The notes under the pieces: model-generated
What the model was told of the DNA's origin: nothing
Seen by the model: the letters and a program-made list of their open reading frames with translations, nothing else
Databases searched by the model: none
Shown here: piece by piece, positions 17,661-26,834 of the stretch
How positions within the stretch are numbered: position 1 is the stretch's first letter
Layout: every line of letters begins with the position of its first letter
Program-made: the position numbers and the translations under genes
DNA from: a virus
Direction: 5' to 3' (one strand)
Length of the DNA stretch: 27,561 nt
IMG/VR virus record: IMGVR_UViG_3300031758_000453
Location: 1-27,561 of that record

Positions 17661-19282
17661 TGATGCTCGCGCCCGCTCGCACCAACTCAAATCGTAGACC
17701 TGTCGCGCGCATCATGCCGCTGCCGTTCCCAACGAAGGGATGGAACGCCAAGCTGCCGCTAGCGTCGATGCCGCAAGATTACGCTGTCGAGTTGCGCAAT
17801 TGGTTCCCGCAGCCCGGTTATGGGGAGGTACGGCGTGGCTTTCAGCGGTGGGCGTGGTCGATCGGCGCCGACGTTCCCGTTGAGACGCTTATGGCGTGGC
17901 GCGGGCCTGCCTCGAGCAAGATGTTCGCCATCGCTGACGGCACCATTTGGGACATTACGCTTCAGCAGGCCGCGACATCGGCAGCAACGGGCCTGACGCT
18001 GTCACGGTGCCAACACGTTAATCACACGACATCGGCCAATCATTTTCTTTTTGTCGTCAACGGCCAGGACGCGCCGCAGCACTACAACGGCTCGGCGTGG
18101 GCAGCGCCGACGATAACGGGCGTTACCCCAGAAGATATCGTTCACGTCAACTCGCACAAAAAGCGGCTGTGGTTTACGCTGGTTGACTCGACGACGGCCT
18201 ATTACCTCGGCACCGAAGCCGTTGCGGGTGCGGCAACAGCGTTTGCGCTTGGCTCGCTGTTTACGCGCGGCGGCTATCTCATGGCCATGGCGACGTGGAC
18301 TAGAGATGGCGGCTCTGGATCAGACGATTACGCGGTGTTCATCTCGTCAGAGGGGCAGATCGCGCTTTACCAAGGCACCGACCCATCAAGCGCCAACACG
18401 TGGGCACTTGTCGGCACGTTCGATGTTCCGCCCCCGATCGGCCGGCGCTGTTTCTTCAAGTACGGCGCGGATCTGGGTTTGATCACGGTTGAGGGCGTGT
18501 TTCCGCTGTCGCAGCTCCTTTCTGTTGATCAGAGCCAATCGCAGCGCGTGGCGATGACGGACGACATCACGCCGGCATTTGCGACTGCGTTTCAGTCCTA
18601 CGGCTCAAATTTTGGTTGGGAGGCGTGCGTCTATCCCAAAGGCACGCGGCTCATCGTCAACATTCCAACGGCCGAGAACAGCCAAGCCAAGCAATACGTC
18701 ATGAACACGGTAACGGGAGCGTGGTGCGAATTCGATTCGCACAATGCCAATTGCTGGGTTGTGTTCGGCGACAATCTCTATTTTGGCGCCAACGATGGCA
18801 CCGTTTACAAGGCGGACAGCGGATCAATCGACTACGATACCGAGATCGTTGCTGTAGGCCAGACGGCATACACGGCCGTAAAATCGCCGATGGTCAAGCA
18901 GTGGAAGATGGTTCGCCCGATCGTCACCACCTCCGGCTCATCGGTGCCGGAGGTTGGTGTGTCGGTGGACTTCCAAGAGACTGACAGCCTCGCAACCACG
19001 GGCGAGGCAACGGCGGCAACGGCGCGGTTCGACACCGCTGTTTTCGACGCCGCTGTGTTTGCGTCGGACAGCAACAACATCTCCGAATGGGTTGGTGTGA
19101 CGGGGATAGGCGTCTTCGGCTCGATCAAGTTCAGGGGCGAGACCGGCGAAACAAAAACCGGCTCGACGTTGTGGGGCAGCGCCGTGTGGGGCGTGTCAAG
19201 CTGGGTCGAAAGCACGTCGGCTGACGAGATTATCCGCGTCAATGGCTTTATGTTGATGACTGAGGTCGGGGGGCATTTGTGA
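17660..19282 (+). CDS. tail hub / DNA stabilisation protein (P22 gp10-like)
   Basis: A 540-residue beta-rich protein. The opening PLPFPTKGWNAKLPLASMPQDYAVELRNWFPQPGYGEVRRGF is the conserved N-terminus of podovirus hub/stabilisation proteins. A repeated blade pattern follows (FLFVVNGQDAPQHYNGSAW; VVFGDNLYFGANDGTVYKAD; LGLITVEGVFPL, described), as in a beta-propeller. It would sit under the adaptor and hold DNA in the head. ATG 17660 overlaps the previous stop by one base; an internal ATG at 17714 is possible. The C-terminus is Gly/Ser-rich with repeated WGSAVWGVSSWVES. Confidence 0.72.
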   Translation: MMLAPARTNSNRRPVARIMPLPFPTKGWNAKLPLASMPQDYAVELRNWFPQPGYGEVRRGFQRWAWSIGADVPVETLMAWRGPASSKMFAIADGTIWDITLQQAATSAATGLTLSRCQHVNHTTSANHFLFVVNGQDAPQHYNGSAWAAPTITGVTPEDIVHVNSHKKRLWFTLVDSTTAYYLGTEAVAGAATAFALGSLFTRGGYLMAMATWTRDGGSGSDDYAVFISSEGQIALYQGTDPSSANTWALVGTFDVPPPIGRRCFFKYGADLGLITVEGVFPLSQLLSVDQSQSQRVAMTDDITPAFATAFQSYGSNFGWEACVYPKGTRLIVNIPTAENSQAKQYVMNTVTGAWCEFDSHNANCWVVFGDNLYFGANDGTVYKADSGSIDYDTEIVAVGQTAYTAVKSPMVKQWKMVRPIVTTSGSSVPEVGVSVDFQETDSLATTGEATAATARFDTAVFDAAVFASDSNNISEWVGVTGIGVFGSIKFRGETGETKTGSTLWGSAVWGVSSWVESTSADEIIRVNGFMLMTEVGGHL

Positions 19283-19698
19283 GGCTGGTGGCAGGCCACA
19301 ACGACACGGTAAACGCCTGGATCAGTCATTTTCACGGGGCGGACATTCTGCACCGGCCGTCCGAGACGTTCGGCGTGATCGATGCGGATGGTGTGCTGCG
19401 CGGGGCTATGGTGACGTGGTTCAAGACCGATGCCACGGCCGAATTGAGCGTGTTTGGCCGAACATCGAATGATGTGTGGAAGGCTTACTTTAATTGGGTG
19501 TTCGCGCACATCCATCGCCTCGAGGTGCGCACCAGCCGGCGCAACAAGGCCGTTAAGAAAGCCGCGCCGAAGTTCGGCTTCGCTTATCAGGGGCCTGATC
19601 GTGACTACTACGGTCCAGGTGACGATGCGTTGGTGTTCTACATGACCCCCGACAAATGCAGGTGGATCAATCATGGGCTCGATGTTCAAGTCGCCTAA
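19279..19698 (+). CDS. GNAT-like phage protein, 139 aa (T7 gp13-like position)
   Basis: A 139-residue protein that looks like a shortened GNAT acetyltransferase fold: a central strand-turn (FGVIDADGVLRGAMVTWFK; ELSVFGRTS), then an amphipathic helix (DVWKAYFNWVFAHIHRLEVRTSRRN, described) and a C-terminal Phe-Gly-Phe-Tyr stretch. Similar small GNAT-like proteins occur in podovirus tail/ejection clusters, where they are structural or chaperone-like rather than proven enzymes. The usual acetyl-CoA pyrophosphate loop (R/Q-x-x-G-x-G/A) is not seen. Starts at GTG 19279 (GTGA) and overlaps the next gene by 26 nt. Confidence 0.55.
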   Translation: MRLVAGHNDTVNAWISHFHGADILHRPSETFGVIDADGVLRGAMVTWFKTDATAELSVFGRTSNDVWKAYFNWVFAHIHRLEVRTSRRNKAVKKAAPKFGFAYQGPDRDYYGPGDDALVFYMTPDKCRWINHGLDVQVA

Positions 19699-20569
19699 GG
19701 CGCCGGCACCAATGAACGTGGGCGCAGTCGGCGCGCAGCAGCAGCAGCAGAACACGGCCAACGCTTTTCAGCAGGCGGCATTCAACCGGCCGAACCAGTC
19801 CGATGCGTTCGGCAACACGTTGAACTATGCGCAAAGCGGCACGGATGCGCAGGGCAACCCGATTTTTTCCGTCAATCAGCAGCTCGGCCAGACCGGGCAG
19901 CAGATGGCGGGCGGGTTCGCTGGGCTTGGCCAAGCGTATTTCGATCAGGCGGCCAATCGTCCTGATCTGGGCTCCGGCGCGGCTCTTGATCGAGCCTATT
20001 CGGCAGCGACGGCCAACATCGAACCGCGGTTCCAACGCGCTAACGATCAGATGGTGAACCGCCTGCGCAATCAGGGCCTTGATCCGACCAGCGAAGCCTA
20101 CAAGAGCCAGGCAAACGATTTGGCTTTGCAGCAGCACGAAGCGCGGAACAGCCTCTATTCTCAGCTCCAAGGCCAGATGTTCAACCAGGGCCTCGCTCAG
20201 CGCCAGCAGCAGATGGGCGAGCTGAACCCCGGTTTGCAGTTCGGCATGGGCACCACACGGCCGAACGTCGTCAACACACCGGGCGTAAACGTCGGCAACG
20301 TCGACTATGTCGGGCTGAACCAAGCCCGCTACGCTCAAGAAATGGAACAGTACAAACAAAAGCAAGCGGCGCGAAGCGCTGGTCTTGGCGGACTGGCCAG
20401 CTTGGGCGGAACGGTCATCGGCGGTGTGCTGGGCGGCCCCATCGGGGCATCGATTGGCAAGTCGCTTGGCAACGCACTTGGCGGCGGTGGGGGCATGGGT
20501 ATGCCGGGCGGCGGTTCCGCATTCGCGGGCGATAATGACCCGGCGGGCTCATATTATTACTACGGGTGA
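19673..20569 (+). CDS. internal virion / ejection protein, Gln- and Gly-rich, 298 aa
   Basis: A 298-residue protein with a Gln-rich N-terminus, long predicted helices (NIEPRFQRANDQMVNRLRNQGLDPTSEAYKSQANDLAL, described, about 108-150), and a C-terminal glycine-zipper/hydrophobic part (SLGGTVIGGVLGGPIGASIGKSLG, described) that may insert into membranes. This combination, together with location after the GNAT-like gene, matches first members of podovirus ejection protein sets, which form a channel for DNA delivery. It ends in a short Tyr-rich tail. Overlaps its 5' neighbour by 26 nt and its 3' neighbour as GTGA. Confidence 0.62.
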   Translation: MGSMFKSPKAPAPMNVGAVGAQQQQQNTANAFQQAAFNRPNQSDAFGNTLNYAQSGTDAQGNPIFSVNQQLGQTGQQMAGGFAGLGQAYFDQAANRPDLGSGAALDRAYSAATANIEPRFQRANDQMVNRLRNQGLDPTSEAYKSQANDLALQQHEARNSLYSQLQGQMFNQGLAQRQQQMGELNPGLQFGMGTTRPNVVNTPGVNVGNVDYVGLNQARYAQEMEQYKQKQAARSAGLGGLASLGGTVIGGVLGGPIGASIGKSLGNALGGGGGMGMPGGGSAFAGDNDPAGSYYYYG

Positions 20570-22278
20570 CGCAATTGTCTGACGCAACGCCTCTGACGCT
20601 GCGCTATAACAATCCGGGCGCGGTGGAGTTCAAGCCCTGGATGTCGGCCTACGGCGCAACGCTTGGGCCGAATGGCCGCTATGCGCAGTTTCCTGGCCCC
20701 GAGCAGGGCTATCAGGTCATGTCGCGCATTCTGGACACCTACCAAAACAAGCACGGCCTGAACAACGTCGCCGGAATCGTGAACCGATGGGCTCCGCCGC
20801 AGGTCGATAGAAATTCGACCGCGCAGTATATCGCCAACGTCTCGCGCTCGCTCGGTGTCGATCCCAACTCGCCGCTATCGCCCGAGCAGCGTCCTGGCTT
20901 GATGCGCGCCATGGCGGCTTATGAGGCCGGACGAGCGCCAGCACCTCTTGGCGGTGCGCCACAGCCTGCCGCGTCGAGTCCGCAGCCACAAGCCACATCT
21001 TCTGTCGGAGCGCGACCAATGTCGTCTACTGATTCCTATTGGAACCCGTCAACCGTCAATTGGAATAGGCAGTTTGGCGGCAATCTGATGCAGCAGGGCA
21101 CTGATGCGTCGCCTGTTGGCCATTGGACGCAAGCGCTTGCGCGCGTGCTGCAGGGCGGCATGGGCGGCTATATGACGGGCCAAGCCAACAGGGCGGAATC
21201 GGCCGGCAAGCAGGGCGTGTCCGACATCTACCGCCAAGGGCTCGAGCGCGGCGACGGGATGAATAAGATCGCCGCGGCTCTTCTCGGCAACCCGTTCGGC
21301 GCGGAAGACGGTCAGAAGCTTGCACAGCAACACATGATGTTGCAGGCCAAGGGGCCAGAGCAGACCGAAGCACAGCGCAACTTTGCCTATGGTGTGAGGA
21401 ACCCGGATTTTGCCAAGCGCGAAGTCGAGTTGAAGCAAGCCGCGCGCCCGCAGGTCAACATCGACCAGAAAGGCGAGACAACATTTGCCTCGGAGTCGGC
21501 CAAGGCGACCGTTAAGCGGCTCGACGAGAACATTCAGCAGGGCCAGACCGCGCGGGCGCAGGGCGCTGACATTGACCGGCTCGACGAGTTGTCGATGTCG
21601 ATTGGCACGCAAGGCGCTGCCGCGCAGATCAAGGCCGCGCTTGGACCCTATGCCAACGCTCTCGGCATCAAGATCGACGGGCTGGACGAAGTGCAAGCTT
21701 TCACGGGCATCGTGTCGAAGCTGGCCCCGCTGATGCGTCCGCCAGGCTCGGGCGCAACGTCTGATTTTGAGTTCCGCCAATACTTGGCCGCTCTGCCGCA
21801 GCTTGCCCAAACCGTCGAAGGCCGCAAGCTGATCCTCGATCAGATGCGCGCTTTGAACAATCACAAGGTTGCAGTCGGCGAGATCAGCGAGCGCGTGATT
21901 GCCGGCGAGATCGACCGCAAGTCGGCCGACGCCGAAATCCGCAAGTTGGGAAATCCGCTTGGCTTGTGGCGGCAGAAACCAGAAGCCTTGCCGCCGACGC
22001 CGCAAGCTGCGCCGCAGCAGGGCGCCCCGGTCGTCAACATGGGCAATCAGATCATCGAACAGGGCCGACAGATGATCCAGTCCGGCCAGATCAACTCGCA
22101 AGCCGCCATCGAGAGCGCCATCCGCGCCATCGAGAGCGGTGTTGATCGTGCCGCTGTGATTCAACGCTTGCAAACGCTCGGCATCCCCGTGCCGCCCGAG
22201 CTGATGCAGCCCGCGGCCCCACAGCCAGCGCCGCAGCGCCGCGGCACGCTCAACCGCGAGGTGATCCGCAATGGCTAA
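20566..22278 (+). CDS. ejection protein with N-terminal peptidoglycan-hydrolase-like domain, 570 aa
   Basis: A 570-residue virion protein. Residues about 8-95 (LRYNNPGAVEFKPW, GRYAQFPGPEQGYQVMSRIL, GLNNVAGIVNRWAPP, YIANVSRSLGVDP) match the muramidase-like domain found in many phage virion proteins. It could locally open peptidoglycan for DNA entry; the catalytic Glu might be E18 but is not certain. The remaining 470 residues are helical, Ala/Gln-rich, with a regular ending (IESAIRAIESGVDRAAVIQRLQTLGI). GTG 20566 overlaps the previous TGA. No separate endolysin is found in the window, so this is the only hydrolase-like domain seen. Confidence 0.7.
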   Translation: MTQLSDATPLTLRYNNPGAVEFKPWMSAYGATLGPNGRYAQFPGPEQGYQVMSRILDTYQNKHGLNNVAGIVNRWAPPQVDRNSTAQYIANVSRSLGVDPNSPLSPEQRPGLMRAMAAYEAGRAPAPLGGAPQPAASSPQPQATSSVGARPMSSTDSYWNPSTVNWNRQFGGNLMQQGTDASPVGHWTQALARVLQGGMGGYMTGQANRAESAGKQGVSDIYRQGLERGDGMNKIAAALLGNPFGAEDGQKLAQQHMMLQAKGPEQTEAQRNFAYGVRNPDFAKREVELKQAARPQVNIDQKGETTFASESAKATVKRLDENIQQGQTARAQGADIDRLDELSMSIGTQGAAAQIKAALGPYANALGIKIDGLDEVQAFTGIVSKLAPLMRPPGSGATSDFEFRQYLAALPQLAQTVEGRKLILDQMRALNNHKVAVGEISERVIAGEIDRKSADAEIRKLGNPLGLWRQKPEALPPTPQAAPQQGAPVVNMGNQIIEQGRQMIQSGQINSQAAIESAIRAIESGVDRAAVIQRLQTLGIPVPPELMQPAAPQPAPQRRGTLNREVIRNG

Positions 22279-24016
22279 TCCGGCCGATGCGCTGTTTGCC
22301 GATTTAATCGCACCGACACCGGATCGTCCGGCCAATCCGGCTGATGCGCTGTTTGCTGATCTGGCCACGCCCCAACAGCCCACAACGCCATCCGGGTTTG
22401 TCCGCGACGTCGGCAAGTCGACGGCGGCCGGCGTGGTCAAGGGTGCTATCGGTATTGCGGCATTGCCGGGAGCGGTCGAACAGCTCAGCCGCATGGGCAT
22501 CAACTACGCCGGCCGGCAATTGGGCGCACAAGGCGAGGTCGTCAATCCGCAAGCCGCTTTGCCGCAGTTTTCCGACATCAAAAAGAAGGTGGAGGACAAC
22601 GTCACTGGCGAGCTTTACAAGCCGCAGACGACGGCCGGCCGCTATGCTGGCGCCGTGGCTGAGTTCCTGCCTGGCATGCTGTTTCCGGTGGCGGGCGCGG
22701 CTGGTGCGGGTGCACAGCTCGGGCGCCGCTTTGCGCTCAATGTGGCCGGGCCTGGCGCAGTCAGCGAAACGGCAGGTGAGGCGACCAAGGGCACGGCGCT
22801 TGAGCCTTATGCCAGAGCTGGTGGCGCGCTTCTAGGCGGCGTGGCTCCGCAGATGATTGGCCGTGTCGTGTCACCGGGCGCGATCAATCGCAGCTCGGCA
22901 AAAGGCGTCGAGCGTGCCGAGTACGTCGATGCCATGCGCAAGGAAGGCGTGCCGTTGTCGGCGGGCGACATCAGCGGCAATCGCTCGATCCGATGGGCAG
23001 AAAGCGTTGCGGCCGACACTCCAGGCGCGGCAAGCAAGGCGGCCGTATTCCGCGATGCGCAGTCGGAAAAGTACGTTGAAGCTGTGTTGAAGAAGGCGGG
23101 AATCGACGCCAAGGCGGCCACACCAGAGGTTATTGATCAGGCGTTCACGCGCATTGGCAGCGCATTCGAGTCGGCTGCGCAGCGTATCGCCGTGCCGCTC
23201 AATGTCCAGTCGGGCGCTGTCAATGTGCAATCGCGCGTGGCCAAGATCGCCGACGATTATGAGCGCATCACCGAGCCGTCGTTGCGCAGCGCGCTCCCAC
23301 GCGCCATTGCCGACGACGTGGCGTCGCTGGCCGCTCAGAACAGCCACATGACGGGCGACATCTATATTGTCTGGCGGTCTCAGCTAGGGTCCGCCGCACG
23401 CAACGCACAAGATCCCCGTACCCGTGACGCGCTTTATGCAATGCAGAACACGCTAGACGACATCGCAGAGCGGTGGGTGTCGTCGACAGGGCGGCGCGAC
23501 GTGGCGCAAACGCTGCGAACCGCTCGGAAAGAGTATCGCAACCTGCTGGCCATCGAACGCGCAGCGATCAGTGCTGGAGAGGGCGCAGCGCTCGGCATTT
23601 TCTCGCCGCAACAATTGGCCCAAGCCGTCAAAACCGTGCACGGGCAGCGCAACTATTCCCGCGGGCGTGGTGATCTTGTCGATTTGGCCCGTGGCGGCGC
23701 GGCACTCATGGCGCCGTTGCCCAACAGCGGCACGCCAGCGCGGCTTGTGATGTCGGCTCTCGGCGCTGCAGCTGGCTCGGCTGTGGCTGGCGCTCCAGGC
23801 GCGGCGGTCGGCGTGCTTGCGCCTTTGGTCGGCCAAGCGATTGCAGGCCGCAGCATCATGAGCCCGACCATGCAACGCTACCTCGGCAATCAGGTGGCGG
23901 CCCCCATGGTGAGCCTGCCAGCTGCGAACCGTATGTCGACGCGGTCTGGCGCGGCGGCACAGTTCAACGAAACTGAGAGTGAGCGCCAGCTCATCGCGCG
24001 GGCGTTGGCGCGTTAG
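22271..24016 (+). CDS. ejection/internal virion protein with glycine-zipper helices, 581 aa
   Basis: A 581-residue helical protein. It opens with two copies of ANPADALFADL (residues 2-12 and 21-31), then hydrophobic glycine/alanine-rich helices (VVKGAIGIAALPG; YAGAVAEFLPGMLFPVAGAAGAG, described) and a long soluble helical region (about 215-470). The C-terminal region again is a hydrophobic glycine zipper (about 480-545). Dispersed membrane-active stretches and its place after two other ejection proteins point to a third component of the transenvelope conduit. It overlaps the previous gene by 8 nt. No enzymatic domain seen. Confidence 0.6.
   Translation: MANPADALFADLIAPTPDRPANPADALFADLATPQQPTTPSGFVRDVGKSTAAGVVKGAIGIAALPGAVEQLSRMGINYAGRQLGAQGEVVNPQAALPQFSDIKKKVEDNVTGELYKPQTTAGRYAGAVAEFLPGMLFPVAGAAGAGAQLGRRFALNVAGPGAVSETAGEATKGTALEPYARAGGALLGGVAPQMIGRVVSPGAINRSSAKGVERAEYVDAMRKEGVPLSAGDISGNRSIRWAESVAADTPGAASKAAVFRDAQSEKYVEAVLKKAGIDAKAATPEVIDQAFTRIGSAFESAAQRIAVPLNVQSGAVNVQSRVAKIADDYERITEPSLRSALPRAIADDVASLAAQNSHMTGDIYIVWRSQLGSAARNAQDPRTRDALYAMQNTLDDIAERWVSSTGRRDVAQTLRTARKEYRNLLAIERAAISAGEGAALGIFSPQQLAQAVKTVHGQRNYSRGRGDLVDLARGGAALMAPLPNSGTPARLVMSALGAAAGSAVAGAPGAAVGVLAPLVGQAIAGRSIMSPTMQRYLGNQVAAPMVSLPAANRMSTRSGAAAQFNETESERQLIARALAR
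22277..22363 (+). repeat. 57-bp-period tandem duplication coding NPADALFADL twice
   Basis: Two 30-bp units (22277-22306, 22334-22363) match at 26 of 30 bases and code the same ten residues; differences are all synonymous. Peptide conservation with silent changes suggests the protein motif is kept, perhaps as a docking peptide. Confidence 0.85.
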
Positions 24017-24039
24017 GCACACAACACGGGATGATCATC

Positions 24040-24150
24040 ATGGCAGACCCAGTCAACAACTTCAGCCCCCTCACGCCGGAGCAGCAAGCGATGAGCATGG
24101 AGGCAATGAGCACAATCGCGAGCGCGCGTCGCAGCATCGACAACATGTAG
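24040..24150 (+). CDS. 36-aa hypothetical peptide
   Basis: A 36-residue peptide (MADPVNNFSPLTPEQQAM then MEAMSTIASARRSIDNM) in the gap after the large ejection gene. An upstream ATG at 24031 would add three residues. The LTPEQ motif is echoed in the next peptide. Size is small and the ribosome site weak (GGGATGA), so it is moderately supported. Confidence 0.4.
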   Translation: MADPVNNFSPLTPEQQAMSMEAMSTIASARRSIDNM

Positions 24151-24165
24151 CAAAGGATTCAGGTC

Positions 24166-24399
24166 ATGAACAATCAAGGCGACATTCTTCAGCAGCTCAC
24201 GCCCGAACAAATCATGATGCTTCAAGCGTTGCTGTCCGGCAGCGGCGGCGCCGGCCAGGCCATGCCCGCGGAGCAAGCGCAGGCAATGGGGCAGATGCCA
24301 GCGGTGAGCAATGGAGCCCCGCCGCAGATGATGCAGCAGCAGGCTGGCATGAACCCAGCCGCACGGCAGAAGATGATTCAAGAGCTGATGCGCCGATAA
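24166..24399 (+). CDS. small Gln/Met-rich peptide, 77 aa
   Basis: A 77-residue peptide, starting MNNQGDILQQLTPEQIMMLQALLSG, with a middle low-complexity section (GGAGQAMPAEQAQAMGQM) and basic end (RQKMIQELMRR). AGGATTCAGG precedes the ATG. Composition like the ejection genes suggests a virion or assembly peptide. It shares LTPEQ with its neighbour. No fold recognised. Confidence 0.55.
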   Translation: MNNQGDILQQLTPEQIMMLQALLSGSGGAGQAMPAEQAQAMGQMPAVSNGAPPQMMQQQAGMNPAARQKMIQELMRR

Positions 24400-24443
24400 T
24401 CGCCCAAACCTAGTGCCTGCGTATCATCCAAGGATAACGCCCC

Positions 24444-25433
24444 TTGCCCCGCAACGGATCAGGCACCTATTCAGTCCCGACCACGTACACATCTGGTCAG
24501 ACCATCACCGCCGCGGTCGTCAACTCCAACTTCTCCGACGTTGGAAGCGAGCTGACCAACAGCGTCGCGCGCGATGGTCAAACCACAATGACTGGACCGC
24601 TGAAGGCGGCCAACGGCACAGCGGCGGCGCCGGCCGTGACGTTCGCCGCGGATACAGACACCGGCATCTATCGCAAGAGCGCCAACACAATCGGCGTGGC
24701 GTGCGGTGGCTCCGAGGTGGCGGCAATCTCGTCGTCTGGCATCGAGCTTTCATCGGGGTTTGTGACCGTCATGCCGCCCGGCGCCATGATGCCGTATGTC
24801 GGCACGTCTGCGCCGACAGGATGGGTTCGCGCGAACGGCCGCACCATCGGCAACGCTTCCTCGAGCGCAACGGAACGCGCCAACGCTGACACAGAAGACC
24901 TGTTTACTGTTCTATGGGACAGCTACAGCGATTCGGTCTGTGCCGTCTCGTCTGGTCGAGGCGCGTCGGCTGCCGCGGACTATGCCGCGAACAAGACAAT
25001 TGCGCTTCCCGATTTGCGCGGCCGATCGTTCTTCGGCCTCGATGACATGGGCAACAGCGCGGCATCGCGCCTTGGCACGGTCATCACGTCGGCAACCACT
25101 AACGGCGCATCAGGCGGCACGGAAACCGTTGCTCTGGCGACCGGCGAACTGCCGAGCCACACCCACGGCCCCGGCACGCTGGCAACGTCCTCGGCCGGCG
25201 CGCACACGCACGACATCACGGGCGGTACGTCGGCCAACACCGAGACGGCGGGCGCGGGACCACGCGTATCCAACATCACGGCGGGGCAGCCCGTCATCGG
25301 CGTCGCTGGCGCGGCCTCGGCCGGCGCGCACACCCACAGCGTTACCAGCGGCGTAACTGCGGCGACCGGCTCCGGCACGGCGCATTCCAACATGCCGCCC
25401 GCTTGGCTCGCAACCTTTATCATCAAGCTCTGA
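24444..25433 (+). CDS. tail collar-domain protein / tail fibre, 329 aa
   Basis: A 329-residue protein. The start MPRNGSGTYSVPTTYTSG is a familiar N-terminus of phage tail proteins and justifies TTG 24444 (AAGG about ten nucleotides upstream). The domain VMPPGAMMPYVGTSAPTGWVRANGRTI (about 108-135) is the phage collar domain and LPDLRGRSFFGLDDM is the following conserved turn. Three His-Thr-His motifs (239-241, 254-256, 296-298) resemble the metal-binding knots of T4 short fibres. The product likely binds the host surface. RBS and TTG suggest modest expression. Confidence 0.78.
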   Translation: MPRNGSGTYSVPTTYTSGQTITAAVVNSNFSDVGSELTNSVARDGQTTMTGPLKAANGTAAAPAVTFAADTDTGIYRKSANTIGVACGGSEVAAISSSGIELSSGFVTVMPPGAMMPYVGTSAPTGWVRANGRTIGNASSSATERANADTEDLFTVLWDSYSDSVCAVSSGRGASAAADYAANKTIALPDLRGRSFFGLDDMGNSAASRLGTVITSATTNGASGGTETVALATGELPSHTHGPGTLATSSAGAHTHDITGGTSANTETAGAGPRVSNITAGQPVIGVAGAASAGAHTHSVTSGVTAATGSGTAHSNMPPAWLATFIIKL

Positions 25434-25442
25434 GGTCAAGCG

Positions 25443-26825
25443 ATGTCGCGCAGCGCCGGCACTTATACGCTCCCGTCTAATTCCGTTTCGCCAGCCGTGG
25501 CGGACACGGTAATCAGTCCTACCGACTTCAACGCGGTGATGGACGATATTGAAACGGCGGTTAACGAAAGCACCTATACCGCAGGGCTTGGCGCGACCGA
25601 CAATCGCCTCGTGCGCACGGATGGGACCGACACAAAGAAAATTCAGGGTGCCAGCGTCACGCTCGACGATAGCGCCAACATGTCGGGTATCGCTGCACTG
25701 TCGGCGACAACGATAGAGCTGGGGCACGCAACGGATACTACCCTTGCGCGGTCTGGTGCGGGCGATATCACCATCGAGGGCAACGCAGTCTATCGGGCCG
25801 GCGGTGTGGATGTTGCCCTCGCCGATGGCGGCACGGGCGCGAGCCTGACAGATCCGAATGCCGATCGAATTATGTTCTGGGACGACAGCGCCAGCGCTGT
25901 GACGTGGCTTGAGGTCGGGTCGGGGTTGTCGATTACAGGGACGACGCTATCGGCAAGCGGCGCGGCCGGCGACGTGACGGCAGCCTCGGCATTTGCAACG
26001 GATAACCGTCTGATCCGTTCGGACGGCACCGGCAAGGGGGTGCAGGCATCCGGCATTGACATCGACGATAGCGATGTGATGACCACGCCGGGGCGGATCA
26101 TCGCGACCAAGAACGGTGCGCTCGATGCGCCTACCATCGCCGTTAATGGCACTCCAATAAGCGGGGGCACGGCGACAACGACCAAACCGCTCGTCTTACT
26201 GGAGCACGGCGGCGCGACAAGCAACGCATGGAGCACGAGCGGCACGGTTCTGGGAATCAACTTTCCCACTGGTTTTACTGGCAACGCAATCGACATTCAG
26301 CGGAACGCTGTAAGTGTGCTCTCATGGTCGACTTCCACAGGCTGGAGATTTGGGTCAAACGTCAACTTAACAGTAAGTGGGGCCACACTTTCCTGGACCG
26401 GTTTAGGAAATACAATTCTTACATCTCCAGCAGCCGCAACGCTTCAATTCGGCGCCACCGATACAGCGTCTCCGGTCGCTCAGACGCTCCGCGCCCAGGG
26501 CTCTCGCTCTGGCACTGATACCAACGTCGGCGGCGGCAACCTCACGATTCAGGCCGGCACGGGCACGGGCACGGGAACGGCAGCCTCGCTGATCCTGCGT
26601 TCGCCCGTGACTGTCGCGTCTGGCACAGGCGCTCAAACGCAGACGACGGGCCTGACGATCACGAGCGGCGTGCCCTACGTGCCGAGCTACACGGTAGCTG
26701 GTGCGCCGTCTGCCGCGACTGCGGCCGGCATCATTTACGTGAGCAACGAAACCGGCGGCGCCGTGCTCGCGTTTTCGGATGGCACCAATTGGCGCCGCGT
26801 CACAGATCGCGCGATTATTGCTTAA
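25443..26825 (+). CDS. tail fibre / spike-like protein, 460 aa
   Basis: A 460-residue protein rich in Thr, Ser, Ala and Gly. Its N-terminus (MSRSAGTYTLPSNSVSP...ISPTDFNAVMDDIETAV) resembles that of the collar protein, suggesting a common virion-attachment module. LADGGTGASLTDPNADRIMFWDDS and GLSITGTTLSA are frequent phage-fibre motifs. Residues about 51-80 (ATDNRLVRTDGT) and 186-213 (ATDNRLIRSDGT) are an internal duplication. The C-terminal part is repetitive (AGTGTGTGTAASLILRSPV) and ends in a small globular tail. It would trimerise for host recognition. ATG 25443 lies just after the previous stop. Confidence 0.68.
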   Translation: MSRSAGTYTLPSNSVSPAVADTVISPTDFNAVMDDIETAVNESTYTAGLGATDNRLVRTDGTDTKKIQGASVTLDDSANMSGIAALSATTIELGHATDTTLARSGAGDITIEGNAVYRAGGVDVALADGGTGASLTDPNADRIMFWDDSASAVTWLEVGSGLSITGTTLSASGAAGDVTAASAFATDNRLIRSDGTGKGVQASGIDIDDSDVMTTPGRIIATKNGALDAPTIAVNGTPISGGTATTTKPLVLLEHGGATSNAWSTSGTVLGINFPTGFTGNAIDIQRNAVSVLSWSTSTGWRFGSNVNLTVSGATLSWTGLGNTILTSPAAATLQFGATDTASPVAQTLRAQGSRSGTDTNVGGGNLTIQAGTGTGTGTAASLILRSPVTVASGTGAQTQTTGLTITSGVPYVPSYTVAGAPSAATAAGIIYVSNETGGAVLAFSDGTNWRRVTDRAIIA

Positions 26826-26834
26826 GGACCGACG

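Noticed and set aside
21049-22503. 484-codon minus-strand frame
   Set aside because: Antisense shadow of the hydrolase-domain ejection protein; no supporting motif, start or operon context.
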